A stretch of 64,000 bases of DNA from Marinobacterium iners DSM 11526 (lineage in GTDB: Bacteria; Pseudomonadota; Gammaproteobacteria; Pseudomonadales; Balneatricaceae): contig NZ_FNRJ01000002.1 in assembly GCF_900107855.1 (NCBI RefSeq), forward strand, positions 132,453-196,452, in the 5' to 3' direction. Both the position numbers and the translations under genes were made by a program. How positions within the stretch are numbered: the stretch's first letter is position 1; the number at the start of each line of letters is the position of its first letter. Under the pieces are notes generated by a model, which searched no databases, was not told where the DNA came from, and saw only the letters and a program-made list of their open reading frames with translations. Positions 17,850 to 26,432 of this stretch are shown piece after piece.

Positions 17850-18392
17850 ATGTCCTACGATGAGTTTTATGTGAAGTCTGTCATCCGTTCACTGCAGGAC
17901 TGGCCCGAACCCGGTGTAACCTTTCGCGATGTAACTCCCATTTTCAAAGACCCCAAAGCGATGCGTATGGTGTCGGATGCGTTCATCCAGCGTTATATCG
18001 ACAGCGACATTACGCATATTGCCTGTATTGACGCCCGTGGCTTCCTGTTTGGCGCGATCCTGGCGCACCAGCTTAACCTGCCGCTGGTGCTGGTACGCAA
18101 AAAAGGCAAGCTGCCGGGTGAAACCATTCATCAGGAATATACGCTGGAGTACGGTACCGCCGCAGTTGAAATGCAGATTGACTCGGTTGAGTCCGGTGAT
18201 CGCGTACTTCTGTTCGATGACCTGATTGCTACAGGCGGCACCATTTTGGCCGCCTGCACCCTGATCAAGAAACTTGGCGCGGAGGTTATCGAGGCCGCCG
18301 CCCTGATCGACCTCCCGGACCTGCAGGGCTCAACCCGCATTCAGGAATTGGGCATCCCCGTCTACTCCCTGCTCGCCTACGAAGGCTGCTGA
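17850..18392 (+). CDS. apt: Adenine phosphoribosyltransferase
   Basis: The 180-residue purine salvage enzyme makes AMP from adenine and PRPP. The PRPP loop VLLFDDLIATGGT is at 119-131, and the N-terminal WPEPGVTFRD and ARGFLFG segments are typical. The ATG follows GGGAG at 7-9 base spacing. It is monocistronic: a G+C-rich hairpin without a T-run (18406-18431) and a new promoter separate it from rdgC. Gene order hemN-anr-apt is shared with pseudomonads. Confidence 0.96.
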   Translation: MSYDEFYVKSVIRSLQDWPEPGVTFRDVTPIFKDPKAMRMVSDAFIQRYIDSDITHIACIDARGFLFGAILAHQLNLPLVLVRKKGKLPGETIHQEYTLEYGTAAVEMQIDSVESGDRVLLFDDLIATGGTILAACTLIKKLGAEVIEAAALIDLPDLQGSTRIQELGIPVYSLLAYEGC

Positions 18393-18434
18393 ACTTCCCA
18401 TCTGATGCACCGGGTACGCCTTCCCGGTGCACAC

Positions 18435-18443
18435 TGTTATAAT
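18435..18443 (+). promoter_or_regulatory. Extended -10 promoter of rdgC
   Basis: TGTTATAAT matches the extended -10 consensus TGnTATAAT, placed 29 bases before the rdgC ATG. The -35 region falls in the arm of the hairpin after apt and shows no consensus, as expected for extended -10 promoters. Confidence 0.6.
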
Positions 18444-18471
18444 TCACCCCTTTTGCACCTCTGGAGAGTCC

Positions 18472-19386
18472 ATGCTCTGGTTCCGTAATGCCATTGTCTA
18501 TCGCTTTGAACCCACCCCTGGGTTTACCCCTGAGCACCTGAGCGAAGCCCTGTCAGAACACCCATTCACCCCCTGTGGCAGCCAGGAACTGAGTCGCAGC
18601 GGCTGGAGTGCACCGGTGAGCGAAGCTGACGAGATGCTGGTATTCAGCAGCAACGGCTTCATGCTGATCAACCTGCTGCAGGAAGAGCGCATTCTGCCCG
18701 GCAGCGTTGTACGCGAGGCATTGGATGAACGTGTTGCCCTGATTGAAGCCGAGCAAAGTCGTAAGGTCTACCGCAAAGAGAAGCTGCAACTCAAGGATGA
18801 AGTCATTCTGGACCTGCTACCACGCAGCTTTACCCGTCGTCGCCGTACATACGCCCTGCTGATGCCACAGCAGGGCTGGCTGCTGGTGGATGCCTCCTCG
18901 CACAAGCGTGCAGAAGATCTGCTGAATCAGCTGCGCCAGGCACTGGGATCACTCAAGGTACAGCTGGTACAAACTCAGGTGCAGGCCGATAAAGTCATGA
19001 CAGCCTGGGTACAGGGTGAAACCATGCCACAGGGCTGGGCGCTGGAAGATGAATGTGAGCTGCGTGACCCGATGACCGAGGGCAGCAAAATCAGCGTCAA
19101 GGGCCAGGAACTGCTGTGTGACGAGATTGCAGCACATATCAGTACCGGCATGCTGGTCAAGCGGTTAGCGCTGGAATGGCAGCAGCAGATCCGGCTGGTC
19201 CTGCATGAAGACCTGAGCCTGCACCGCCTGCGCCTGTGCGATGAGTACCGTGATCAGCTCGAAGCCGACACGCCTGAAGAGGCACTCGCGGCCCGTGATA
19301 CCGAACTGGCTCGCATGGGGCTCGAGTATGCCCGCCTGCTGCCTGAGCTGATCGCGGCGCTTGGAGGCGAGCATGTACAGCGTTAA
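18472..19386 (+). CDS. rdgC: Recombination-associated protein RdgC
   Basis: The 304-residue protein begins MLWFRNAIVYRF, closely like E. coli RdgC (303 residues), a ring-shaped dimer that binds DNA non-specifically and modulates RecA activity. The frame is open 15 codons upstream, but the ATG at 18472 has GGAGAG before it and matches the family start. The end overlaps the queE start by 14 bases, indicating coupling. Confidence 0.95.
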   Translation: MLWFRNAIVYRFEPTPGFTPEHLSEALSEHPFTPCGSQELSRSGWSAPVSEADEMLVFSSNGFMLINLLQEERILPGSVVREALDERVALIEAEQSRKVYRKEKLQLKDEVILDLLPRSFTRRRRTYALLMPQQGWLLVDASSHKRAEDLLNQLRQALGSLKVQLVQTQVQADKVMTAWVQGETMPQGWALEDECELRDPMTEGSKISVKGQELLCDEIAAHISTGMLVKRLALEWQQQIRLVLHEDLSLHRLRLCDEYRDQLEADTPEEALAARDTELARMGLEYARLLPELIAALGGEHVQR

Positions 19387-20005
19387 GGAGATCTTCTATA
19401 CGCTGCAGGGAGAAGGTGCTCAAGCAGGACGGGCAGCGGTATTCTGCCGTTTTGCCGGCTGCAACCTTTGGTCCGGCCGGGAGCAGGATCGATCTAAAGC
19501 AATCTGTGACTTCTGCGACACGGACTTTGTCGGCGTCGATGGACAAAATGGTGGTAAGTTTGCCAGCGCGGCCAAGCTTGCACAGCGGGTTCGCTCGTTC
19601 TGGCCGGACGCCCCAGACGGCAAGCCCTACGTTGTCTGCACTGGTGGAGAGCCCGCCCTGCAGCTTGATTCAGATCTGATTGACGCTCTGCACGGCGAGG
19701 GTTTTGAGATTGCCATCGAAACCAACGGTACCTGCCCTCTGCCCGAAGGTATCGACTGGATCTGCGTCAGCCCCAAGGCCGGCAGCGAACTGGTTGTACA
19801 TAGCGGTAACGAGCTGAAGCTGGTCTACCCACAGCCACTGGCTCAACCCGAACGGTTCACTGAAATGCACTTTGACCATTTTTATCTGCAGCCAATGGAT
19901 GGCCCTCTGCAAACTACCAATATCCGCCGCTGCATCGACTACTGCATGGCGCATCCACAGTGGAAACTGGGTCTGCAGACGCACAAGATCACCGGTATCG
20001 ACTAA
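19373..20005 (+). CDS. queE: 7-carboxy-7-deazaguanine synthase QueE
   Basis: The 210-residue radical-SAM enzyme forms 7-carboxy-7-deazaguanine from CPH4 in queuosine biosynthesis. The cluster motif is the long variant: C30, then 14 residues, C45, two residues, C48, in place of CxxxCxxC. That is a known QueE subtype. TLQGEG at the N-terminus and TGGEPAL are also typical. The ATG at 19373 sits behind GGAGG inside the end of rdgC. It meets the SBF transporter gene stop to stop with no gap. Confidence 0.92.
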   Translation: MYSVKEIFYTLQGEGAQAGRAAVFCRFAGCNLWSGREQDRSKAICDFCDTDFVGVDGQNGGKFASAAKLAQRVRSFWPDAPDGKPYVVCTGGEPALQLDSDLIDALHGEGFEIAIETNGTCPLPEGIDWICVSPKAGSELVVHSGNELKLVYPQPLAQPERFTEMHFDHFYLQPMDGPLQTTNIRRCIDYCMAHPQWKLGLQTHKITGID

Positions 20006-20887
20006 TCATTGAATGCGCTGGCGCACCAGCACCAGATCACGGTTGCGCCAACCCACCAGCAGCAAGGCCGGCAATTGCATCAACACCCCGTAGATCAGCG
20101 CACTGGCAGACATTTCAGCACTCTGCAGCAAACCGCCCGTCACAAGCAAAGCCGTCCCCGCATTTTGAATTCCCACTTCAATACTCAGGGTCACCTGCTG
20201 CGATGCCTGTAACCGCATCAGGCGAGCCAGCAAGTAGCCACTGCCCATTGCCAAAAGTGCCAGCAGCAACGCTGCAGGCCCTACAATGGCAACCAGAGCC
20301 GGCAAGCGTCCCCAGTTGGCCGCCACAATTCCGGTAACAACCACAACCATAAACAACAGCGACAGTATCTTTACAGGCCCTTTAACCCGTTGGCTGAAGC
20401 CAGGGCTGTGGCCACTGACAAGCATGCCCAGTAACACCGGCAACAATGTCACCAGTACCAACTTCATCACCGACTCCAACACAGGAAAATCGGGCAGTAC
20501 AGCGTCTCCCTGCCAATGACTCAGGGCCATCAACGTCAACAACGGTAGCGAAAAAGGCGTAATCAGGCTTGAAATGGCGGTTAGCGACACCGACAAAGCC
20601 GTGTCGCCCCGCGATAACAAGGTTAGCATGTTGGAGGTAGCGCCACCCGGTGCAAAGGTCAGTACCATCAAGCCAACGGCCAACAATGGCGGCAACTCTA
20701 GCGCCGTTACCAACATCAGCCCCAGGCAAGGCAGTAACAGCAGCTGTCCCAGCAACCCCACCAGCACAGCGCGGGGTGCCTTGAGCACACGCCGGAAGTC
20801 ATCAACCCTGAGCGTCATACCAACCCCCAGCATGATGACAAACAGCGCCAGCGGCAAAAACCATTGGGTCATGACTGAGGTTTGCAT
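20006..20887 (-). CDS. Bile acid:sodium symporter (SBF) family transporter
   Basis: The 293-residue inner-membrane protein has about nine hydrophobic helices and SBF hallmarks: TFAPGGATSNMLTLLSRG (residues about 77-95) and EVGIQNAGTALLV near the C-terminus. SBF members in bacteria are sodium-coupled organic anion transporters; the native substrate cannot be told. I start at ATG 20887, which has GGGAG five bases upstream, rather than the upstream TTG. It is monocistronic. Confidence 0.85.
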   Translation of the reverse strand: MQTSVMTQWFLPLALFVIMLGVGMTLRVDDFRRVLKAPRAVLVGLLGQLLLLPCLGLMLVTALELPPLLAVGLMVLTFAPGGATSNMLTLLSRGDTALSVSLTAISSLITPFSLPLLTLMALSHWQGDAVLPDFPVLESVMKLVLVTLLPVLLGMLVSGHSPGFSQRVKGPVKILSLLFMVVVVTGIVAANWGRLPALVAIVGPAALLLALLAMGSGYLLARLMRLQASQQVTLSIEVGIQNAGTALLVTGGLLQSAEMSASALIYGVLMQLPALLLVGWRNRDLVLVRQRIQ

Positions 20888-20908
20888 TTTCGCTCCCGTG
20901 AAGGTCAA

Positions 20909-21232
20909 AATTCAAAGCAACATCTTAGGTTACTCTCGCCTCGAGGGACAATCGCTCACACAGACTTTACCGCCATCCCCCATTACCTCTGGGCTGGCCG
21001 GGTATACCCACATCTGCTGTGGATAACACTGTGAAAATTTGATTACCAAACGGCTTCAGCAGGCATGTTCTCTTGCTCTTCTACAGATTGATTATTTTTT
21101 GATCAACTGTATTTATTCATTTATTATCAATATGTTACATAACGCAAGTGTTAATTTTAAGGCCTTTGCGCTGGTTCTGGCCGAGTGTTGCAGGTATCAT
21201 CCCCCGCTGTCGGATGAGAGAGCTTCGGATTG
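20909..21232. other. Intergenic region between the SBF and CDF transporter genes
   Basis: About 320 bases with no supported gene. The part from 21080 to 21160 is AT-rich, with several TTGAT and TTATCAAT elements in no consensus arrangement, and presumably holds divergent promoters. A 64-codon frame from TTG 21039 overlaps the CDF start and has no ribosome-binding site. Confidence 0.5.
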
Positions 21233-22402
21233 ATGCAAGAGCAACTGGACATACGCCGCAAGGCAGCCGAAAAAGTCACCATCATTGGTGCTGTTCTGGA
21301 CACCGTACTCGGCATCCTTAAAATCCTGATTGGGGTCATCGCCAACTCCACTGCGCTGGTTGCGGACGGTATCCACTCATTGTCGGACCTGGTCACCGAC
21401 TTCATGGTGGTCATCGTGTTGCGTCTGTCTCACCAGGCACCTGACGAAAACCACCCCTGGGGCCATGCGCGTTTTGAAACCGTCGGCACGGTTGCGCTCG
21501 GCGTGATTCTGGTAGGTGTCGGTGGCGTGATGGCCTATGACAGTCTGCAGCTTCTGTTCAGCGAGCAACCAACAATTCTGCCCAGCTGGCCGGCACTGAT
21601 CGTTGCAGCACTTTCCATTGTCAGCAAGGAATGGATCTTCCAGTACACGTTCAAGGTAGGCAAGAAGCTGGACTCTGACCTGATCATCGCCAATGCCTGG
21701 CACAGTCGTACTGATGCCTTCTCATCCATCGTCGTACTGCTGGCTGTTGCAGGCGCCATGGCCGGCATCTGGTGGCTGGACGCCCTTGCAGCAGTACTGG
21801 TTGCGCTAATGGTCGGCAAGATAGGCTGGGACCTGGTCGCCAAAAGCATTACCGAACTGGTCGACACGGCTCTGCCGGAAGAAAAGGTCACCAAACTGCG
21901 CGAGCAGGTGCTGAGTGTTGACGGCGTAATCAATGTGCACAGCTTCAAAAGTCGTCGCATGGGTAGCCAAAGCCTGTTGGAAATGCACCTTCAGGTTGCT
22001 CCTCACCTCAGTGCGGCGGAAGGGCACTTCATCGGCGACAACGTGGTGTGTCAGCTGCAGAGCCGCTTCGATGATATCAGCCATATCATTTTCCATATCG
22101 ATACCTACGATGATGAAGAATTCCATGACGAGGTATTTTGCCCTGTCATGCCAACACGGCCTGAAGTCAGCCAACATCTGGACGCTATCATCAGCCGTAT
22201 TCTGGGTGACAATCCCGACTACGAGCTGATCCTGTACTACCACCCTGAGTATATCGACCTGGACATCAAGGCTTCTGAGCAGTTTCACCAGCTTATGCTG
22301 CACACAGGCCTAACGGCGCGAGAGTTGCAGGAGCGTCTGCGTGAGCAACTGACCGGGTTGAACTGGTTTCGTACACTGCATCTTTGGCTGCCGCCACGAT
22401 AG
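21233..22402 (+). CDS. Cation diffusion facilitator family metal transporter, C-terminally extended
   Basis: The 389-residue protein has a six-helix CDF membrane domain with two HxxxD metal-site pairs (H48/D52 and H158/D162) and a cytoplasmic domain (about 210-295) ending HIDTYDDE. CDF proteins export Zn, Fe, Mn or Co by proton antiport; the metal cannot be fixed here. It is about 90 residues longer than FieF/YiiP, with an extra C-terminal region (about 300-389). The start is ATG 21233 or the TTG just before it. A shared terminator separates it from convergent gor. Confidence 0.88.
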   Translation: MQEQLDIRRKAAEKVTIIGAVLDTVLGILKILIGVIANSTALVADGIHSLSDLVTDFMVVIVLRLSHQAPDENHPWGHARFETVGTVALGVILVGVGGVMAYDSLQLLFSEQPTILPSWPALIVAALSIVSKEWIFQYTFKVGKKLDSDLIIANAWHSRTDAFSSIVVLLAVAGAMAGIWWLDALAAVLVALMVGKIGWDLVAKSITELVDTALPEEKVTKLREQVLSVDGVINVHSFKSRRMGSQSLLEMHLQVAPHLSAAEGHFIGDNVVCQLQSRFDDISHIIFHIDTYDDEEFHDEVFCPVMPTRPEVSQHLDAIISRILGDNPDYELILYYHPEYIDLDIKASEQFHQLMLHTGLTARELQERLREQLTGLNWFRTLHLWLPPR

Positions 22403-22435
22403 ACAGCAGCGACTCCTCTCTGGCTGAGCAGAACG

Positions 22436-22467
22436 AAAAAGGCCGGGACTGATGCCCGGCCTTTTTT
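22436..22467. terminator. Bidirectional terminator between the CDF gene and gor
   Basis: AAAAAGGCCGGG, a 7-base loop, then CCCGGCCTTTTTT. The stem has a U-tract in both directions and serves the two convergent genes. Confidence 0.9.
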
Positions 22468-22483
22468 GCTGCTTAAGCCTGGA

Positions 22484-23839
22484 TCACCTGACCGGCTCAC
22501 GCATGGTGACAAACTCTTCCGCTGCCGTCGGGTGGATGCCAATGGTGCTGTCAAATACCGCCTTGGTTGCGCCTGCCTTGAGTGCCACACCGATACCCTG
22601 AATGATCTCACCGGCTTCTGCGCCCACCATGTGTACGCCAAGCACGCGATCGGTGTCAGCATCCACAATCATTTTCATCAAGGTGCGCTCGTCACTGCCG
22701 CTTAACGTGTGCTTGAGCGCACGAAACTCGGAGCGGAACACCTGAATATTGCTGTACTGCTCACGCGCCTGCTCTTCACTCAGACCAACCGTTCCGATAT
22801 TGGGCTGACAGAATACGGCCGTGGGGATCAGGTCGTAATCCACCTTGGGTGAACCCTTGGCATAGAGGCTTCGCACCAGCGCCATGCCTTCGGCCAACGC
22901 CACAGGGGTCAGCTGCACCCGGTCAATCACATCACCGATGGCATAGATCGACGGCACCGAGGTCTGAAACTGATCGTTGACGATTACGGCTCCGTTTTTT
23001 GCCTGTGCAACGCCCAGTGCTTCAAGTCCAAGCCCATCGGTATTGGGTACACGACCGGTGGCGTACAGTATCTGATCGGCTTCCAGGATACGTCCATCCG
23101 TCAGGCGGGCACTCAAGCGGCCGCTGGCTAACCGCTCAATCGACTCGATATTGGTATTGAAGCTGAGGTTTACACCCTTCTTCGCCACTTCCTGGGCCGT
23201 AAATTCTCGCACTTCCTGATCAAACCCGCGCAGAAACAGCTCACCGCGATAGATCAGCTCAGTGCGCGCACCCAGGCCTGCAAATATGCCGGCAAACTCG
23301 ACCGCAATGTAGCCTCCGCCAACGACGATCACATCCTCGGGGAACTGTTCCAGATCAAACACTTCGTTGGAGCTGATGACATGTTCCTTGCCTGGCAGGT
23401 CCGGCACAAAGGGCCAGCCTCCGGTGGCCACCAGAATCCGCTCTGCAGTATAAGTCTTGCCGTTGACACTGACCTCATTAGCCCCTGTGATGCTGGCGCG
23501 GCCATCCATCAACTCACAGCCGGCATTTTTGAGCAGGTTGGTGTAGATCCCGTTAAGACGGGCAATCTCCTGCTTTTTGTTGTCTCGCAAAGTCGCCCAG
23601 TCAAATTGGACAGACTCCGCCTTCAAGCCGTAGCCCTCGGCTTCATGCAAGGACTCAGCATAATGTGACGCATAGACATAGAGTTTTTTTGGCACGCAGC
23701 CCACGTTAACGCAGGTACCACCAAGATAGCGATCTTCGGCTACAGCTACCCGAACTCCCATGCCGGCAGCCATCCGGCCAGCACGTACACCGCCAGACCC
23801 GGCGCCAATCACAAACAGGTCATAATCGAATTCTGCCAC
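22484..23839 (-). CDS. gor: Glutathione-disulfide reductase
   Basis: The 451-residue FAD flavoenzyme reduces GSSG with NADPH. It has the FAD motif GAGSGG at 12-17, redox cysteines C43 and C48 in GGTCVNVGC, an NADPH-binding [10 protein letters not shown], and the C-terminal HPTAAEE (H436, E441) of the partner subunit's active site. The frame is open 32 codons further upstream, but GTG at 23839 follows AAGGAG at 6-7 bases and gives the normal N-terminus. It is divergent from xthA. Confidence 0.94.
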   Translation of the reverse strand: MAEFDYDLFVIGAGSGGVRAGRMAAGMGVRVAVAEDRYLGGTCVNVGCVPKKLYVYASHYAESLHEAEGYGLKAESVQFDWATLRDNKKQEIARLNGIYTNLLKNAGCELMDGRASITGANEVSVNGKTYTAERILVATGGWPFVPDLPGKEHVISSNEVFDLEQFPEDVIVVGGGYIAVEFAGIFAGLGARTELIYRGELFLRGFDQEVREFTAQEVAKKGVNLSFNTNIESIERLASGRLSARLTDGRILEADQILYATGRVPNTDGLGLEALGVAQAKNGAVIVNDQFQTSVPSIYAIGDVIDRVQLTPVALAEGMALVRSLYAKGSPKVDYDLIPTAVFCQPNIGTVGLSEEQAREQYSNIQVFRSEFRALKHTLSGSDERTLMKMIVDADTDRVLGVHMVGAEAGEIIQGIGVALKAGATKAVFDSTIGIHPTAAEEFVTMREPVR

Positions 23840-24016
23840 TGTGCTCTCCTTAACAATCCACTCGTTCATTAGAGACATTGTATCGGGCTGTAACACGATA
23901 GCCCAATAGAACTGCCGCCCCGCAGTAATAGCCAAAAACTATTGCATCGCACCCACCTGGCTGGCCGTTTCTGATAATATGATTCACCTGACCCGCAGCT
24001 TCCTTCAGGACAGAGC

Positions 24017-24832
24017 ATGAAACTGATCTCTTTCAATACCAACGGTATTCGCGCACGCATGCACCAGCTTGAGCGATTGATCGAAAAGCATCAGCCGGAT
24101 GTGATCGGCATTCAGGAAACCAAGGTAGCCGATGACCAGTTCCCGCGAGAGCAGATCGAGGCGATGGGATATCACGTTGTCTATCACGGTCAAAAGGGAC
24201 ATTACGGCGTGTGCCTGATTTCTCGTGAGCCTGCGATTAATGTTGAATACGGTTTTCCGGGGGATGAGCCTGATGCCCAGCGCCGCATGATCATGGCCGA
24301 GTTCAACTCGACCAGCGGCAAGCCCATCAAGGTTCTTAACGGCTACTTCCCCCAGGGCGAGAACATTGCCCACGAGACAAAATTCCCGGCCAAGCGTCGT
24401 TTCTATGCTGATCTGCTGGCTTATCTGCAGTCCAGCTGCAACCCCGAGCAGCCGCTGGTGGTGATGGGTGATCTTAATATTTCGGCGGAAAACAAGGATA
24501 TTGGTATCGGTGAAGTCAACCGCAAACGCTGGCTGAAAACCGGCAAAACCAGCTTCCAGCCGGTTGAGCGCGAGTGGCTTGACCAGCTTAAGCAGTGGGG
24601 CCTGGGTGACAGCTTCCGCATACTGCACCCGGAGGAGGACAACCTGTTCAGCTGGTTCGATTACCGCAGCCGTGGTTTTGACGACGATCCTCGTCGCGGC
24701 CTGCGCATTGACGCGATTATGGCCACGCCCGTATTGCTGGAGCGCTGTCGAGATGCCGGTATCGATTACGAGATACGAGGCATGGAAAAACCGTCCGACC
24801 ATGCCCCTGTATGGGCCAGCTTCGAGATTTAG
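24017..24832 (+). CDS. xthA: Exodeoxyribonuclease III
   Basis: The 271-residue AP endonuclease/3'-5' exonuclease acts in base-excision repair. Catalytic residues are visible: E34 in QETK, the GDLNIS motif, and SDHAPVW with D261 and H262 near the C-terminus. Length is as in E. coli (268). AGGACAG precedes the ATG. It converges on the universal stress gene with a 9-base gap. Confidence 0.96.
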   Translation: MKLISFNTNGIRARMHQLERLIEKHQPDVIGIQETKVADDQFPREQIEAMGYHVVYHGQKGHYGVCLISREPAINVEYGFPGDEPDAQRRMIMAEFNSTSGKPIKVLNGYFPQGENIAHETKFPAKRRFYADLLAYLQSSCNPEQPLVVMGDLNISAENKDIGIGEVNRKRWLKTGKTSFQPVEREWLDQLKQWGLGDSFRILHPEEDNLFSWFDYRSRGFDDDPRRGLRIDAIMATPVLLERCRDAGIDYEIRGMEKPSDHAPVWASFEI

Positions 24833-24841
24833 CCCTGCTGT

Positions 24842-25780
24842 CTAGAACTCTGTCACCGGGCAGTGAAAGCTGTCCGGTTTGACGATCATCAGGTCACAGC
24901 TGACCTGATCCAACAGACGCTCAGCAGAACTTCCCAGCAGCAATCGATCGATAAAACCGCGCGCCAAAGACCCCATCACCAGCACATCGATTGACTGTTC
25001 ATCGATCAACTTCGGCAATGCCTGATGAAACTCACCTTCCCTAAGGTGAACGCAGGGGTCTCCGACCTCCAGTTGCAGTGGCGCAATCATTTCACCAATC
25101 CGCTGCCGGTGCTCTATTGCCACTTTTTTCTGCAGCTGCTCGTAATCCACAACCAGGTGCTCATCGAAAATGGCCGAGTGTGGCAGCGTATTGAATACGT
25201 GAATCACATGCAGTTCTCCCCCCAGCTGTGCCGCCAACCGTGTTGCATGGCTCAACAGCTTCTGATCCAGCTCAGCAGCTACATCATCAAGATGAAAAGG
25301 GTCGATGGCGGCTGCAATGCGAGGACGCTCAGACCATTGACGTGTCTTGCTTAACAGCAGTGGTGTCGGGCACTGGCGCAGCAAACGCCAGTCAGACGCC
25401 GCCAGCAACTGGCTCAGCACTCTGGGATGAGGCTCCAACGCATGCAGCACCAGCTCGGGCTGGTAGCGCAGCGCCTTGCGTACCACGCCTTCAGCTCGAT
25501 CCCGATCCCAGTAGACATCCGCCCCGGCCTCAATCTCCTGCTGTACCAGCTTGTCCATATGGGACTGCAGACCTTTTTCCACCTTTCTCAAGACGGACTG
25601 AATCGCATGCTGGCGCCCATCAGCGTCGAACAGATGACTGCTGTCCAATCCCGCCGAATAGACACAGGAAAACAGTTCAACCTGACTGTCGGGCGTCAGC
25701 AGACGCCGCATCTTCTGCAGCAGCTCGCCCCGGTGCTCATCTTCAGCAAGATTCACCAATAAACGCCTGAACTCACTCAT
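24842..25780 (-). CDS. Tandem universal stress protein (UspE-like)
   Basis: The 312-residue cytoplasmic protein is made of two UspA domains (about 1-145 and 155-305). The C-terminal domain has the ATP-binding G-x2-G-x9-G-S-S pattern in the segment beginning MGSLARG (about 270-290); the N-terminal domain is divergent. E. coli UspE has the same tandem plan and is linked to stress endurance and motility. AGGAGA precedes the ATG. In pseudomonads related genes are under Anr control, but I found no FNR box upstream. Confidence 0.88.
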   Translation of the reverse strand: MSEFRRLLVNLAEDEHRGELLQKMRRLLTPDSQVELFSCVYSAGLDSSHLFDADGRQHAIQSVLRKVEKGLQSHMDKLVQQEIEAGADVYWDRDRAEGVVRKALRYQPELVLHALEPHPRVLSQLLAASDWRLLRQCPTPLLLSKTRQWSERPRIAAAIDPFHLDDVAAELDQKLLSHATRLAAQLGGELHVIHVFNTLPHSAIFDEHLVVDYEQLQKKVAIEHRQRIGEMIAPLQLEVGDPCVHLREGEFHQALPKLIDEQSIDVLVMGSLARGFIDRLLLGSSAERLLDQVSCDLMIVKPDSFHCPVTEF

Positions 25781-25862
25781 GCCGGTCTCCTGTCAGAATT
25801 TTTTCCAGCATAGCCCGACTGAAGGAGCATGGAAACGACAGCATTGGATATTCTGTCGACTT

Positions 25863-25898
25863 TTGACTATTAATATTAGACATTAATTATATATAATT
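25863..25898 (+). promoter_or_regulatory. Promoter/operator region of the DUF2892 gene
   Basis: A perfect 14-base palindrome AATTATATATAATT (25885-25898) covers possible -10 hexamers (TTATAT or TATAAT), with TTGACT at 25863-25868 as a candidate -35 at 18 bases from TTATAT. AATATTAG at 25873-25880 resembles part of the repeat before the ArsR-family gene at 29.4 kb. Confidence 0.4.
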
Positions 25899-25927
25899 CA
25901 GAAAATTCTAATCAAAGGAGATGCTCG

Positions 25928-26341
25928 ATGACATTGAATGCTGCCCTGCGCCTGATGGCCGGTACCGTTGTGCTGATAAGCCTGGCACTTAGCCAATACC
26001 ACTCTGCCCTCTGGCTCTGGCTGACTGCCTTTGTCGGTTTCAACCTGCTGCAGTCTGCCTTTACTCGCTGGTGCCCCGCCATCACGGTGTTTCGCTTGCT
26101 GGGCCTGAAGGAAGAGGTGTGTGACTCCAAGGGCATGAGCGTCAACCAGGGCGTTCATATTATTGCCGGCATTCTGATTCTCGCCACAAGCTTGCCCGTA
26201 GTATTGGGCATGGTCGGCCCAACCCTTTTGATCCTGCCGCTGATTATTGGGCTTAGCTTGATTCAGTCAGCCTTTACCGGCTGGTGCCCTGCCATTCTTA
26301 TCGCTCGCATGATCGGATTCAAACCGACTCATCGCGCCTGA
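25928..26341 (+). CDS. DUF2892-type membrane protein with internal duplication (YgaP-TM-like)
   Basis: The 137-residue membrane protein contains two homologous halves, each ending in a QSAFTxWCPA motif followed by a hydrophobic stretch and LLGLK or MIGFK. This is the DUF2892 motif found in the membrane part of E. coli YgaP and in sulfide-responsive operons, where it often accompanies a rhodanese domain; no rhodanese domain is present here. AAAGGAGA precedes the ATG. A SqrR/BigR-like regulator is encoded 3.5 kb downstream and could control it (inference). Confidence 0.75.
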   Translation: MTLNAALRLMAGTVVLISLALSQYHSALWLWLTAFVGFNLLQSAFTRWCPAITVFRLLGLKEEVCDSKGMSVNQGVHIIAGILILATSLPVVLGMVGPTLLILPLIIGLSLIQSAFTGWCPAILIARMIGFKPTHRA

Positions 26342-26348
26342 CACCACA

Positions 26349-26382
26349 CCTGCCGACTGTGCTCAACAGCACAATCGGCAGG
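26349..26382 (+). terminator. Probable terminator after the DUF2892 gene
   Basis: CCTGCCGA pairs with TCGGCAGG and an inner GTGCT with AGCAC, giving a long stem 8 bases after the stop codon. The following tract is pyrimidine-rich but not a pure T-run. Confidence 0.5.
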
Positions 26383-26432
26383 CTCATTCTCTCCGGGCGT
26401 GTTAAACTTGCGACTCTTGCCCGGATAATGGA

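Noticed and set aside
18406-18431. Hairpin TGCACCGGG / CCCGGTGCA after apt considered as terminator
   Set aside because: Perfect stem but no T-run follows; the rdgC -10 lies just downstream. Noted only in the apt and rdgC entries.
21039-21233. 64-codon frame upstream of the CDF gene
   Set aside because: TTG start, no ribosome-binding site, AT-rich intergenic composition, and it runs into the next gene's start.
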